From: Hymenopus coronatus
Taxonomy: Eukaryota > Arthropoda > Insecta > Mantodea > Hymenopodidae
DNA length: 64,000 bases
Direction: 5' to 3'
Assembly: GCA_030762935.1 (NCBI GenBank)
Contig: CM060892.1
Coordinates: 85,628,827-85,692,826, forward strand
Shown here: one piece after another, positions 27,470-39,989 of the stretch
How positions within the stretch are numbered: the first letter of the stretch is position 1
How the letters are laid out: every line of letters starts with the position of its first letter
The notes under the pieces: model-generated
What the model was told of the DNA's origin: nothing
The model's database searches: none
Seen by the model: the letters and a program-made list of their open reading frames with translations, nothing else
Translations under genes and position numbers: made by a program

Positions 27470-28490
27470 CTCTACTGAGAGAAGTCACTCACATTTCTTG
27501 TTTTTTATGTTGGTTAGTGCTAAAAATTTCAGCTCACACAAATGAGTGGTGAAAAAATGCAACAGAGTATTAACTACTTTCACTGCTAATAGTAGGTACT
27601 CTTTCTTTGCTGGCATAAAAAACTTGATAAGTGGTAGTTTACCATATTTCAGTTGAAGTGTTTGGTCTGTCTGAAGTTCAGGGAGCTCCTCTTCTTACTC
27701 CAGAGAAAGGTCGGTGGTGGATCTGGAAACAGCATAAGGAATACATAACCAGTCATATTTGTCAACAGTGATGGAGGGAAATGTGATGATTTAAAATGAG
27801 TTTGTAGGTTATATTACTTTGTGCATCCACCCCAAAAGCAAGAGGAAACAACTTAAGAGTTTTCTTTTCCATGTGTGATTTCCATGTTAACGTTAAAGGC
27901 AGTTCAGTACAGGAAGGTCATTGTTAAATAATCAAATCCTCATCAACAAATCTTATTGATATTTCTTTCTTATATCAGTTGACTCTTCGAGCTGTAGTGA
28001 AAATACATGACCATCACATAGTTTTTCATGGACATGTCATTAATTCAGTGGGAAAGAGTATCTTTTGACAATAGAATCAAAGATATTTGCTTTTTTTTTT
28101 TTTTTTTTTTTTTCAGCACCATCACCCAACATTGATTTCACTATTTCCTTACATGCAGAAAAAATTACTTCCTCTGCAATAGTATGGGATTGAATTTTTT
28201 GCTACTATTTTCGGCAACTTTATATCTTTCCCTTTGTGCATTTTCAGAAATAGTTGTCCTCCATACCATAGATTTGGCTTGCTTTTCTGCTGCTGAAAAA
28301 AATGGCTAAAGTAGTTCTTATTTTTCCCAAATAAGTGACCATGTTTGTTATTTAAATTTCTCTTCAATTTACTAAAGATCATGGATTCATTGTTTAGTTT
28401 TTCTCCATCCACTCTGGTAATGAGCAGTTTTAAGGTGCCCTGATCATAAATCCAAAGTTGTTTAAATAATTCTCTTGGCACTAAGAAAAT
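27470..28490 (-). pseudogene. hAT transposase pseudogene (ZBED-like)
   Basis: Two ends of the protein are readable on the minus strand. Near 28400-28130: KLKRNLNNKHGHL (end of a BED-type zinc finger) and, after a frameshift, SHTIAEEVIFSACKEIVKSM, the motif seen in ZBED5/FAM200-like hAT proteins. Near 27720-27510, in one open frame: ELQTDQTLQLKYGKLPLIKFF, then PAKKEYLLLAVKVVNTLLHF and TTHLCELKFLALTNIK, the C-terminal dimerisation region with the LCE motif. The catalytic core between has stops (INDMSMKNYVMV near 28040). Either a decayed transposon or a domesticated copy that later died; broken frames favour the first. Confidence 0.75.
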
Positions 28491-28840
28491 GTTTCTGTAG
28501 GTTGCATTATTTTCACGAGACTTACATTTGGAATTGGTTTGTTCTTACTTTTGGTACTATTATTAGCAAAGGTATTTTTGCCACTGACTCTCTACAACTT
28601 TTTTCCTTTTATTTCATTTTCCTTTATATTAAAAAGTAACATATTAACCGGACAATGCATACATGTGTGCAACTAAGAATCAGCCTCAAAGTATGCACAT
28701 ACAAGACAAAGGCTCTCATATTGTTGCTGACTCATACATTAGCCCCCTCTTGCTTTTGCCAACTCACAATTCAGTGTGCCACAGGAACTTGCTACATTGT
28801 GTAGTGTGCCATGAACAAACAAAAAAGTTGAGAACCACTG

Positions 28841-30185
28841 GTGTAGAGCGATATGTGATTATAAAATATACTGTATAGCATTTTAGGACCTATTTTGATT
28901 TATATTCAATAGTTAAGTAAGTATCAAGGCACTAATTGTTCTGGGTCTTCAGATTTATTTGGTCTTTAGTGACAGTGTCATGACCTCATCATTAGTTCAG
29001 TAAGCTCCTTGTTTCAAAGGGGAGGCAGAGAATTGAACTTTGGACTGCCTGCATTGCCGACTTTGTAAACGGTTGGATATACTGGACAGTGCAAAACTGT
29101 TTTTCGCCAGGACATTTTGTGTGTTCTTTAGTTTTTGTGTTAATTTATTCTGCATAGGTCAGTTATCATTTACTGGTGTAAAGAGTATGAAGAAATGTCT
29201 ATTATAATGGGGATGTTGTGCCATTAAAGCCCTCTATTGTTACCAAAACCGTCCAAATATTTGAATTACCTATCAGCATAAATGCTGTGATTGCAAGTTT
29301 ATGAGATGCAAGACAATGTTCCAATGTAAATATTGGAAAGATATAATACAACTTCCATTTCATACTCTAAACTGTTGACATCGTTCTGTTCTGCTCGTTT
29401 TTCGCTAGTCCTCTGTAAGAGGCAATGCATGATAAACTTGCTGTCTAGTATTCATGTCATGTGCAGACAAGTGAGTGGCAACAAAGATCGAATAAATCTG
29501 AAGACCCTATGCAAATTATTCATGGATATCTGTCTCCCTCTCTTTCTATGTGTGCAAGGAGTGGCAAATCTCAAAATTAGAGAGCTTAACATAAACAGTT
29601 ACAGTGTGACAAAATCCTGAAGTATCCTATTCAACATATGCCAGAGATAAACCTAATTGAGTCCCTTCTTGACACTAGTGTGTCCCTGCTGTTGATATTG
29701 CAGTTGGATCTAATTCTTTCTGTCAATTCTAGTTTTGTTGTACTAGCTGTTCCTTATTAATATGTTTTGAACAAACAAAGAAATGGCTGACAATTCTTTT
29801 CTGAAATAGAATACTAATGTTAACTTTCGTTAAATAATTGAAGAATTTTCCATTTCAGAATATGTCCCCTCATTTAGAAATTTCACATGCTCCACATGCA
29901 GTTGATACGTATATGTGTTTATTGTATACATGTGAAATTGTGATTGCAAGTGCCTTGCTGAATCTATAGTCGGATATCTGGTGACATTTCATCAGATCCA
30001 GGCAGGTCAGACCTAGTTGGGTTCAGATCCAGTTTAACAGGATACAGATGCAGAATCTGACGTATACATCTGGAGCTTTTTATCAAAAAATACATATTAA
30101 TGTTGTTAAAGAAATTCTTTATTAGGACTTCCTAGTATTTTTGATTAATCTCTTTATTGTGTTTGGAATGGAATTAAGCATAACA
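28841..30185. other. AT-rich stretch with one degenerate SINE
   Basis: At about 28960-29100 the minus strand shows an A-box-like and a B-box-like piece (AAAGTTCAATTCT), read as a SINE relic. A 95-codon plus frame at 29333-29620 has no recognisable motif. Nothing else is seen. Confidence 0.4.
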
Positions 30186-30189
30186 AGGG

Positions 30190-30400
30190 CTGGACATGTA
30201 ACTTAGTTGGTAGAATACCTGCCTGTTGTGCGAAGGATCCTGGTTCGATTCTCAACTGGGGGTATAAATTTTTCTCTAACCAAGAGTATTCCCCATTCTT
30301 CTCAGTCTAGAAGTGGGAATGTGATCTAATGAATAAAATTAAACAAAACTGAAACCAATGACATCAGTGCACAAGTTAACTCCATTGTCAATAGGCAGTA
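30190..30400 (+). mobile_element. tRNA-derived SINE
   Basis: TAACTTAGTTGGTAGAATACC at about 30199 is an A box and GGTTCGATTCTC at 30242 a B box, 35 bases apart as in a tRNA head. The tail reads TGATCTAATGAATAAAATTAAAC. It is not a functional tRNA, as no acceptor stem closes. Confidence 0.6.
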
Positions 30401-32831
30401 TGTTCCAAAGGGAAATGCCGTTAAAGATGGGCTATTAAAAAAACAAAAATACACTTAAACAGTAATTGTAAGACAAATTTGTATTCAATCAAATTACATA
30501 TTTTTACATTCCAGTTTGTTGTAATAAAACTATGATACAGAAAAATAAGAAGAAGAAAATTGCTTGTCTTTTATAATATGCCGTACAAATTTAGCAAAGC
30601 CTGCAACCTCTATATTTATTCTAGAAGTTTAGGGCCATAAATAAAGTAAACAACATTATGGATGTTCCTGTTTCTTTTTTCAAATTAATAAAAGGTAAAT
30701 ATATAAATAAAAACTGTATAAATCACTCTTAATTAAGCAAAGAAAAACAGCACATTTTAGATAAATGTCTTAAATACTGACTCTATTTATAAAAATTCTT
30801 TGTACCTACTGTTACCTCCACCAGAAGCCTGTGCTGATAATTTTGCCAGCATACATGACATTTTCTGAATGTTCCTATATTGATGTTTTGTATTTATGGA
30901 AAGAATATTTCTATGATAAAATGAAGATTTGTAAACCTTTTAGGCCATAAAACATTTAACAAAAAAAAAAAAAATGGAAATCATACTAGAAAATGGAAAT
31001 CAAGTAACTTGTTGTATTGCACTTAATTTATTATGAAATAAAACATGCAAAAAGAAAAGTAGTAAAAGCAAGATTAACTTTCATTGTGATAGCCTTAAAG
31101 AAAAAAAGATAAATTAGAAAATGATTTTTACCTTGAAGAGAGAGACAATTCCATTTATATTTAAGAAGAATATAGAATAATTATTTTTCTTTTGTGGGGA
31201 AGTAGATTAAATGTACATTTGCTGTATATTCTGACTATTAAAGAGACTGCAAACCTGTTTCTATGCTAACTCCTTACAAAATTTGTATCTTTGGAACTGT
31301 ATCTATTCACAATTAAATCAAAGGAGTTGCATAGCACTAATGTAATGTTGGTTCAGTAAAGGATTTGATTGAATGTTAATATCTGTCTGTAATATATCTG
31401 TGATAACTATTTTAAAACTGATTATTGTATTGATTAGAGATAAAGAAAAATAGCATTTATGAATAATCACTTGTGTTATTTAGAAGAATGTGCCTTGTTT
31501 TATCCATTCCTTTCCATTTTGTGATGTAGTACACTAACCTACACTAACATACTAGAACATGACCAGAATTGCTGAAGAGCAGCTTAGCAATACACTGGCT
31601 AGTATTGCAATTATTAATATTAAATATTAATTTCTAATACACTTTAGGCATGGGCTTCAGTGATAGCTTTTGTCACAAATATTGTATATGTACAACATTT
31701 GCAGCAGTATACAAATATTGTGATGTGCATAGGATTTATATACACATTATATCATACTGTGTAATACCACAAGTTAAATGAATTATATGTACATAAATAT
31801 ATAAATAGTATTTTCATGTGTGTGTAAATTACTATGAAACATTTCATTCTGCAAAGACTATGCTGGTCCTGCCTGCCTATATTTTATCTTCATTGCTCAA
31901 AAACTGGACTGTAGAGCATATGCTGTGTCTACAGATGAATGTGCAGTGAACTTCAGTCTTTACATGCCTGAAATAAGCTCTTCAGTTATGAAGAACTTAC
32001 TCATGTATTAATTAAAATGGTGTAAAGAATTAATTACCTATAAAGATAACAATTTGAATTTCAGTCTACTTAAAATTGTTTATGCTTTACACAAATCCTA
32101 GCTTCTCCGCGACCACACTGAGACGAAGGAAGAGATCTCTTACAACTGCGGACCTAGACAAGTAACAGGAATAGTAACTAACTACAGAGCAACATGCCAG
32201 GGCACACAAAGAGCATGAATTGCCTAACTTTGGAACTCCCTGGTAAAATTTGATTTAAAATGAATGATATTGAATGGTGTTTCCTCAATATATACTCACA
32301 GATCTGTTAAAAGAAATAGATTTGACAAAATTTACAACATCTGAAATTCATGGGATGACCCCAATCTGTCATGTTACAAACAGAAAGTTAATCACAGTCA
32401 TTGTTACTGAAACATAATGAAACAGTTGAAAGCATTTGATTCGGAGGATGATACAGAGGATTATTAGGAAGTGAAGGTTCTTCATGAGATCCTCTATTCA
32501 TGACTCAGTGGTCCTTGTTTTAAATAATTACCAGAGAAAGTGGTACAAATGTGGAAACAACAGTTATTTTTGTGTATAAAATATTCTTTTATGGCTCTTA
32601 GTGAATAAAACAAAGGAGAAACATATTTCAGTGTGTCTACAATCATGCTCAGAATCATAAAATATTATGTGTAGGTATTGATAAATAAGGAAAAATCAAA
32701 TTGATAAAAAACAACACTGCAATATCATATAAACATGGTACTTTTCACAAAAATATGTTATACACAGCACATCTTAGTGTTATATATTAAAAAGATCATT
32801 TTAACAACACTGTTTATACATACAAGTGCAT
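30401..32831. other. AT-rich stretch, nothing recognised
   Basis: No frame above about 80 codons and no repeat shared with the rest of the window. A slightly GC-richer patch at 32100-32230 has no identifiable content. Confidence 0.6.
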
Positions 32832-34125
32832 TTACAAAAATTGCATGTAATTTTCATTTTCACCATCAGCACATTCAAAATGACAGCATATTTCACAAAT
32901 TATACATTGTATCCAAAGTTCTTCTTGAATGTCAGTTGAAAAAGTATTTTCACAAAATATGCAAGAGGCATTATTAAGGGCAGGTTCACAAACTGGCATT
33001 TCCATTTTTATTTTCCTGAAGAAAATATTGACACACTTCAAATCTTCAACAGATTTTTTGTTGAACAGCAGTGTTCTTGTGCAAGTTTTAGATTTTCTGC
33101 CTTTGGTTTTGGTAAGCACTTTCCCAGTAGGTTTGTTTTGGCCATAGCTAAAGATTTCTAGCCCTAAGATTTAAGATGAAGATGTAATGATGTCTGAAGA
33201 AGCTATCTATGAACTGTATTGGACTTTTCTTTGGCTGATGTACCAGCATTATATCCTGAGAAGACTCGTGTATTTTGTGGGGATGCTGTTCATGTATTTA
33301 GAGTAGCCAGCTTCATACAAGTCAACTTACATTGTTAGAGGAGAGTCATTAGGTCTGGAATAATATCAGTGTTGATTTTATTTCAGACTTTCTTTGGACA
33401 ATGGAAATATGAACACATTTACCAATGTAGGTTGATTTTCACTGGTTGTTCCAGAATCATTCTTTTCTGTCATTGTGCTGTAACCTGCACTGCCATATTT
33501 TGATAGCTGAAGGTATTCTATATTTTGAGAAGTTGTGGTAGGGGTATAAGTAATGAAATTGGTCTCCCCAAAATCAATGAGAAATGAGAAAATCTCTGTT
33601 TCTGAAAAACCTTTACTAGAGCAATAAATAGAACTTACCTGGCATTGGAGGCAGGATATTTTCAAAGTGTTCAAGACATATGATATGATCATATCATACT
33701 CATATCTATTGTGGTGACATAGTCATATTTGCAGTAATATGATTTTAGCATACATATGAAAATTTTATCAAGGGGTTGTGTTTTGTGCAATGTGTGGGGG
33801 AAAATGTTCATGGTGGTGAAACAGTTCTCTTGGGCATGTTGTTTTATCTCCATTCTTGCATGCCTGTTATGCCCATCTAGTATTAACAATATACTTTTTG
33901 GTTGGATTTGACTAGAAAATCAAACTACTGGGTGAATAATTTGGGTTAAATCGAGTCAGAAGGTTGGACCTGCTGATTTCTCCAAGTGGGGTTGCTTTCA
34001 GCAGGATGTCAGTCCAATTTTTTCTGCAGAAAATCATTATTGGAGGTACAAAGATATCATTGGCACTCATGCAGCATATGGCAATTGCCATAGACACATG
34101 CTCAGCTGATGTGAGCTAAATGCTT
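32832..34125 (-). pseudogene. DDE_1 (pogo/jerky-like) transposase pseudogene with C-terminal PHD-like finger
   Basis: Minus strand, N to C: TSAEHVSMAIAICCMSANDI followed by FVPPIMIF (34110-34020), LILDGHNRHA with the second catalytic Asp and LHKTQPLDK in a 66-codon frame (33889-33689), a Thr/Ser-rich linker frame (33692-33378), then GRKSKTCTR and a Cys/His finger (32832-33119). In that finger CIFCENTF, WIQCIICEICCHFEC gives the C-x2-C ... W-x-QC-x2-C ... H-x2-C layout typical of arthropod pogo-like transposases. Frames are broken at 33689-33692, 33890-33912 and 33120-33378. The N-terminal DNA-binding region and first catalytic Asp are not found. No terminal repeats identified. Confidence 0.75.
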
Positions 34126-34868
34126 CCATGTGTTTCCACATTAATGCCTACTGGCATTTTGGAATCTAGTGAAATAATATATAATATTGACTAAGTATGT
34201 ATTATTTTGTGAGTAGGATTTGTATTAGCATATAATGGACCCATTGGTTGCAATAACTCTTGAAACATGAGTTATGTTGATTTGTTAATCTGTTTAAAGA
34301 TATGTACCGACTAACGATATGCAAAAACTCAGCATCCCTCATGGCATTTGGTACAAATTATTTTTAAAACTATTAGATCAGAATTACAGATCTCAGATGC
34401 CCCATTTTATGATGGTCAGCCCCATTTTCAGACGTTCTGATCCAATGTCTTAACAGAATCCAACTGGGATGCTGAGTGGCAATTTAGATATTGTGTAATA
34501 ACAATTGTTATCTATAATGTCATGTAATAGTTATGTAAAAATTGGAACTGGCAAAGAAGGAAAGATTAATATCTTGGTAGAGTGGCTCAGGCCTGGCTCA
34601 GTTATTAGCAGAGCCCAAGGTAGGTGGTTCTTAAAATTAGCCAGCCATTTTAATTAATTGCAGTAACACTTAGGTAAAAGGAGGAAAAAAATAATGGATT
34701 ACCATTAATGGAATATTCCTAAATGGGGAAACGGAACTTAATTAAAATAAAAATGAATGTGTCAATGCACCTTATTGGACAAATATCAACACAAACTAAA
34801 GCTATGCCTCTCACATATCATTCAGTTTGTTAGCGTTCAGTGTTCTTGAAAATGAAATTGAAATGGAG
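34126..34868. other. AT-rich stretch, nothing recognised
   Basis: No frame or repeat recognised apart from a possible SINE head near 34575 (GAGTGGCTCAGGCCTGGC) that I cannot support further. Confidence 0.5.
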
Positions 34869-35060
34869 CTTTATTTATAGACTCTCTTTAACTGCTGTGG
34901 TGCTCAGCATCCATTCTGCCCTGGGCATGAAAGACCATTTGATCAGAGCCCTCTTCATCAGGCTTGAGATTCTTTTATGTGCCGTAAATCTATGACACAG
35001 GATCCTGGCTTTATTTTCCTTCCAAAGGAAGCCATGCTAAGGATTTTTAAGCTCCATGAA
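34869..35060 (-). mobile_element. S1 SINE, old copy lacking tRNA head
   Basis: The plus strand reads CTTTATTTATAGACTCTCTTTAACTGCTGTGGTGCTCAGC and on to CCTTCCAAAGGAAGCCATGC, the reverse complement of the S1 body. It stops before the tRNA-like part. Numerous point changes. Confidence 0.75.
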
Positions 35061-35468
35061 GTTAATCATGGTAAATATTCTTGGATTAGCAGTAAGCAAT
35101 GATAATTGCTTGAAAGTAATGTTCACAACAGAAAAACATTATTCAAGTATCTTAGCTCAGCATAATGCAATTTAATACTTTGTTTTATTGGACTCCAGCA
35201 AATTGAATTTTGAGTGGTAAATGGCAATGAAAGTGTCATTATTTCAAAATTTATTATTTTTTTTAAATTATTTATTTTGGCCAACCAGCTAAAAGCTATA
35301 CAGGCCATTTATAATAATTACCCACACCTGCTAGATGAATTAGCCAAAAGCAAACTAAAGGACCAATGATACATAATGTTCAGCACTCACCTTTACAGCA
35401 TCCGGATGATGATTTTTTAAACAGAAGATTTAAGCAGTTTTCAAAATATAGCTGATCATTTTATTCTT

Positions 35469-35512
35469 AAAATATCTTACTTGTGGTCAAAAAATATCTT
35501 ACTTGTGGTCAA
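35469..35512. repeat. Exact 22-bp tandem duplication
   Basis: AAAATATCTTACTTGTGGTC with the following AA is repeated at once. The surrounding 35061-36290 is AT-rich without other recognised content. Confidence 0.9.
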
Positions 35513-36289
35513 ATGTAAGCTTTCTTGTATTGTGTGATATCCAGTTGATATAATAGTAAGTAATAAAGAGATTTAACAGAAAAGTACTCAAACTAATTAG
35601 CCAAGCATGACTTAAAATAATAAGTACCATTTGAATGCATGAATTACTGTACACCTATACGTTCATGTTTACTTTCCTACCGCTTACCTATTTAAGGTAG
35701 ATGCAACAATGTATTCCATCAAAAATTCTAAATCAACATGTAGAAAACTGCACATGAATTGGGGAGGGAACTGCAAGAGTCCAGCACTCCCATAGAATCA
35801 TCTGAAATATTAGTATTATCTTCAACAGTACTTACTGTTGTTTTAAGTGGAAGTGAAAACTGTATTTGTAATTTAAAGCAAATATTTTGAAGCCCATTTG
35901 CAGCTTAGATTTCACATATTGTCAGTAGTGGAAGAATGGATTTTAATGTTCCAACTATTCCTAATTTTTATGTGATAGAGGGCATGAGTTAAGCATTGTG
36001 TTATTAATAAAGTATTGTAAAAATGAAAAATACTAGTTACCGCTAATCATACTCTATTTGCCACTAAGAAACAAGGTAACACAGCACGTTACACTTGTAT
36101 CATTAACGTCATACACTCGATATACAGCACACTGAGTCACACTTCAGAACTGAACTGCAACCTGCAATGTCGATTGTCAAATACTCTTTTAACTTTCTTA
36201 ACTGTCTGCTAATTCACTGTTTTTGCTTTTCACTTCCTGACTAACAATGTTTTAGTGTTCTAACGTCTTTCTGTCCGGCTGGTCACTCG

Positions 36290-36970
36290 TCGGCCTCTTA
36301 TACATATATATCTTGTAGCCCAGAGCGAGCCTCCTGGAGGTCGAAGGTATGAGCACCGGCAAGACCGAGAACTTTTTACTCAACTCAGACTGACAATGGG
36401 CTTTGTGCGGCTGTTGTATCCGTTCGCGCTATTTGGCGCGGCCAATTGGAACAATAGCTGCACTGAGCCGGTCAGGATGAGAACCATCCCGACGGCAGCT
36501 CGCATGGCCACACTGTTTTCTCCTCATTGTAATAGGAGAATAGAGTGTAGATGCCAGCATATTCTCTCGGGTCAGCCTCTTAGATGTGGTAGACTACATC
36601 TCTAATCATTTTCACCAAGCGATAGGATTCTTGATACCATTGTTGAAGTTTAGGGCAACACCCCTTGGTTCGAGTAGGGCGATAAAACCAGGTCTCTCTA
36701 CCGGAACACTTATCTTGTCGATCGTGACGGGTCTCTTCCCGGTGCGCCTTTCCTAGATGTGTGGTTAAATCGTCCCGTGCACATCATGAAGACAGTCCCC
36801 AAAATCCTTCGACCTCTGCTCTACCGGACGCGCTCTAGCCGCAGGACCCTACTGCCGATAACGACCGCCGCATCGTAGCTCCTGAAGATCTCCAGTTCCA
36901 GTATCACTTCCTCAGGAACCCTTGGGACGAATACCTACAGGTGGCAGCTCACACGGTCACGGTGTTGACC
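36290..36970. other. GC-richer block, unidentified
   Basis: About 680 bases clearly less AT-rich than both flanks, starting after TATACATATATATC. No frame beyond 69 codons and no similarity to other parts of the window. A transposon piece such as an LTR or an untranslated exon are possibilities; I see no signature for either. Confidence 0.35.
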
Positions 36971-36971
36971 A

Positions 36972-37033
36972 GAACTACTTCGTTTTCAATATAAAGGCTG
37001 ATGAACTACTTCGTTTTCAATATAAAGGCTGAT
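36972..37033. repeat. Exact 31-bp tandem duplication
   Basis: Bases 36972-37002 are repeated at 37003-37033, at the right edge of the GC-richer block. Confidence 0.9.
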
Positions 37034-37346
37034 GAAGGTAGAACCTATCACTCACATTATAGCTGCATTCGTATTTCAGCTATTCTTGTTACCATGGAAA
37101 TAATAAACAATGGAAGTTGGTTTATTGTTTGTACCAAAATTAGTTTCGAAATCGATCTGAGTACACATTCCTAATTGCACATCTACTGCACGGAAACGCA
37201 GATCATATTGAAATCTTGAATTCGACCCTCTTGGATCGGACTGAAATAGGTTGCATGGAATCCCATTCCCGTATTCAAATCGTATTGAATACCCCTAAGT
37301 TATATATTCTACTGTACTGTTTGCAACACGCTCTGCGTTCGTCCTT

Positions 37347-38003
37347 TATTATTTTCTCTACGCGTATTATATAGATAATACGCGTATAAACAAGCGTTTT
37401 AGGGTCCCCTGTATCCAAAAAAAAAAAAAACATTTTTAGAAAAAGGTCCAGGAGTGTGAACGTGTGTCCGTGAACACGATAACTCAAAAACGAAAAGTCG
37501 AAAAATACCAACTTTGATATTTAAGTTTAGTATCTTCCAGGGATGCGACACGAAAATTTTGAGAAAATCCCCCCACCCCAAACTACTCTTTATTTGGAAA
37601 AAAATTCGAAAAATTTTATTTTCACAAAAATGACTAACAATTTTGATTAAAATACCGTATATTAAAAATATTCTCATGACAAATAAAATGTATATCTTGC
37701 ATTTTCTGGGAATAGCCTCCGAAGACCTTTTTAGTCCAGGGTGAATTTTGATTAATTTTGCATAACTGAAAACCCTTAAGAGATACACAAAATCATACTA
37801 CACAAAAAGTGAAGATCTCGTTAAAAATTGTATGTTATATGCATTTTTTCCATTTTCAAGATATCCCTTCTACTCAATTCTCTAATAAGACCGTTTCTGC
37901 TAATGTTTATCTCGATTAGCCTGAAGTAGATAGAAAGATAAGCTTATTAACAATTTTTATACAGAGCTGTAGAGAAAGTCGTGTGAATGGAACGCATCAG
38001 ATT
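37347..38003 (+). repeat. Repeat X, near-complete copy
   Basis: It starts TTTTCTCTACGCG, contains a perfect palindrome with 11-base arms (ACGCGTATTAT and ATAATACGCGT, 37360-37385), then the X block order: GGGTCCCCTG, A run, GCGACACGAAAATTTT, ATTTTGATTAAAATACCGTAT, GGGAATAGCCTC. It ends GTAGAGAAAGTCGTGTGAATGG. The 5' TTTCACC block present in other copies is missing. Confidence 0.8.
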
Positions 38004-38239
38004 TGTTTTTCTTTCTGTTTGATTTGTATAGCTCCCTTTAACTTTTGTGGTTATATCGTTAATTTAGATCGTTTTTGTAGCTCCCAAGTGGAGTATAGTA
38101 ATGGTTACGATGTTTCCTTGGTTGGATTTGAATTTCTAGTTCGTGAGTTTGCCGCTATGAGCCGTGGTGGTGAGGGATCGGCTTGTCGCCCACAGATGGC
38201 ACTGTAAAACGAAATCACGACTTGGGGACGCGAAATGAC

Positions 38240-38427
38240 CTTTTATAGTAGGGGTTATTTTACGTGCAAACAAGCATCACAAGTGACCACCGGCCTTATT
38301 TCCCTTCCGAAGGAAGCTATGCAAAGAATTTTTGCGTCCGAAAAAAAATCGTCACCCTCCGCCAGATTTGAGCCTACAATCTTGTGATTTTGAGGCTAGC
38401 ATTATAACTGCGACACTCCGGAGGGTG
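38240..38427 (-). mobile_element. S1 SINE, diverged, with tRNA-like head
   Basis: The minus strand starts ACCCTCCGGAGTGTCGCAGT, with a decayed B box (GGCTCAAATCTGGCGGAGGG), followed by the S1 body GCTTCCTTCGGAAGGGAAAT in changed form. The tail is lost. Confidence 0.65.
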
Positions 38428-38504
38428 ATTATGGTCATAGTAGGGAATTGGTTATTGCCATTAGATTAATCATTTTATATGATTATATATATATATAAAA
38501 ACAC

Positions 38505-38645
38505 GCACACCGCATTCACTCTCACATGCATACTTCCAGACTGGGGATAAGGGATAATTCTGGTTAAAGGAAAATTCCCCGCCCCAACGGGAATTTAACC
38601 CAGGACATCGGATTAGAGACCACTCGACCATGGCAGCTATCGCTC
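38505..38645 (-). mobile_element. S2 SINE
   Basis: The plus strand CATTCACTCTCACAT, GGGGATAAGGGATAATTCTGG and CCGCCCCAACGGGAATTTAACCC matches 47285-47440 in the same orientation. The minus strand gives a B-box-like GGGTTAAATTCCC. A short (AT)n tract at 38479-38493 lies beside it. Confidence 0.7.
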
Positions 38646-39764
38646 GTCATTTTGTTTTCTTTGATAAACTTGCCAGGAACCAGTGTTATAAACACAACAG
38701 AGCTCTTATTATTTCCATAATTTTGGAATTTATTCTTCTTAAACACATTCAGTAACCTCAAAACCTGCTTATAATACGCAGAAATGTGTTTAATCGATTC
38801 GTCAACTAAATCCAAGTCGACAAAGATAAAACATTTGCATATTCAAAACGATCTCAATTCGAACTGAATTTAACATGTGAAACACCAATCATTTCCAGAT
38901 GGAATTGGACTCATATCAATTTCAATTCCTCATGGAAACTGTGGTATCTTCTGTGAGATCTGTTTATTTAAGTTTAAGAATCAAAATGCATCGGTATACG
39001 CAGACAATGGGTCTGAGTTTACTAGACATATTGTGAACAAATGATGCATGTTTTTCAAAAGCTTTTTTTTTTCTTTTAACAAACACAGCAGTCGCATTAG
39101 AGTGACATGATTCCTAAAGCTGTGGAGGATATTCGCAATCAAGGGAAATTTTCAGTTAATATTTGAGTTGATTTTGTTAATATTCTTCCAGAGATACTTG
39201 AATTTTCTAGCATGACGGTGCATCATCACATTTCGGCTTAAATTGTCGAAATTAGTGCGTGAATATCTGTAAAAGTAAAATGAGTTTTTTTTTCTTTGAT
39301 TCGTCACTTGAAAACAAAGAATTTTATAACATTATTCACAAAAATATGTAATCTTATGCCTATTCACATCAGACATTTAGAAATAATTGTTCTGTTATGC
39401 CTTCTAGAAAAAGGTTCTCGCGCACTAGTCTGGATGTGAGTGCGAAATAGAGAACAGCATAATTTAAAAACAAAATTAAGATAAATGTACGGCGATCCAC
39501 CAAAAAAGATTTTACAAGGAAATATTTTCGTGAATTTTTTGTTTTATTTCCGCCAAATAACATTTTAAAATGTTTTGTTTGTATGCTGCTGTGCAACGAT
39601 TGAAGTTATTTTCACAAGGATAAGTAATAATTAATTTTATTCTAAATAACGGAGACCGAAGATATGGTGCTTAATAAATTATAATATCGAGCAGTTGAAT
39701 TAGCAACATTAACAAAAGACGTTCGTTAATAATTAGATTCTACTTTTGTACACAGTAGAAGTCA
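38646..39764. other. AT-rich stretch, nothing recognised
   Basis: Small frames only, none with a recognisable motif; no repeat shared with the rest of the window was noticed. Confidence 0.5.
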
Positions 39765-39890
39765 CAAGGCGGTGACTTGGTAATTGCAGGGTCAGGGTTT
39801 GATTTCCCCTGAGGCGTTTGTGCGCTCCGTCTGTCTTTTGTATTGTCACTTCGTTTGCATCTGGTGCTCAAGGCCGTACAGGTGTAAAGG
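39765..39890 (+). mobile_element. tRNA-derived SINE, diverged
   Basis: TCACAAGGCGGTGACTTGG (A-box-like) and GGGTTTGATTTCCCC (B-box-like) with about 30 bases between; the tail contains TCTGTCTTTTGTATTGTCAC. Confidence 0.4.
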
Positions 39891-39989
39891 TTGGCGCTGT
39901 AAAAGAAAAACAACATAAGCAATAGCTCGTTGCTCTCTTGGATGATGTATCTAACCTGTGAGTATTCCAATTTTTGATTTTCTAATGTC

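Larger units (their letters stand above)
27128..28840 (-). mobile_element. hAT-type DNA transposon remnant
   Basis: The minus strand begins CAGTGGTTCTCAACTTTTTT (28821-28840), the typical terminal inverted repeat start of many hAT elements, and then runs into a hAT transposase relic. A possible other end is CTGTGGTTCTCTG at 27128 on the plus strand. The eight bases outside the two ends (AAGTGGAA and GTGTAGAG) do not match, so the left limit is uncertain. Confidence 0.55.

Noticed and set aside
29333..29620. Plus-strand 95-codon frame as a host gene
   Set aside because: No motif, no start context or splice signals that stand out, AT-rich surroundings.
36290..36970. LTR of an endogenous retroelement
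   Set aside because: No TG...CA ends, primer site or second copy could be found in the window.
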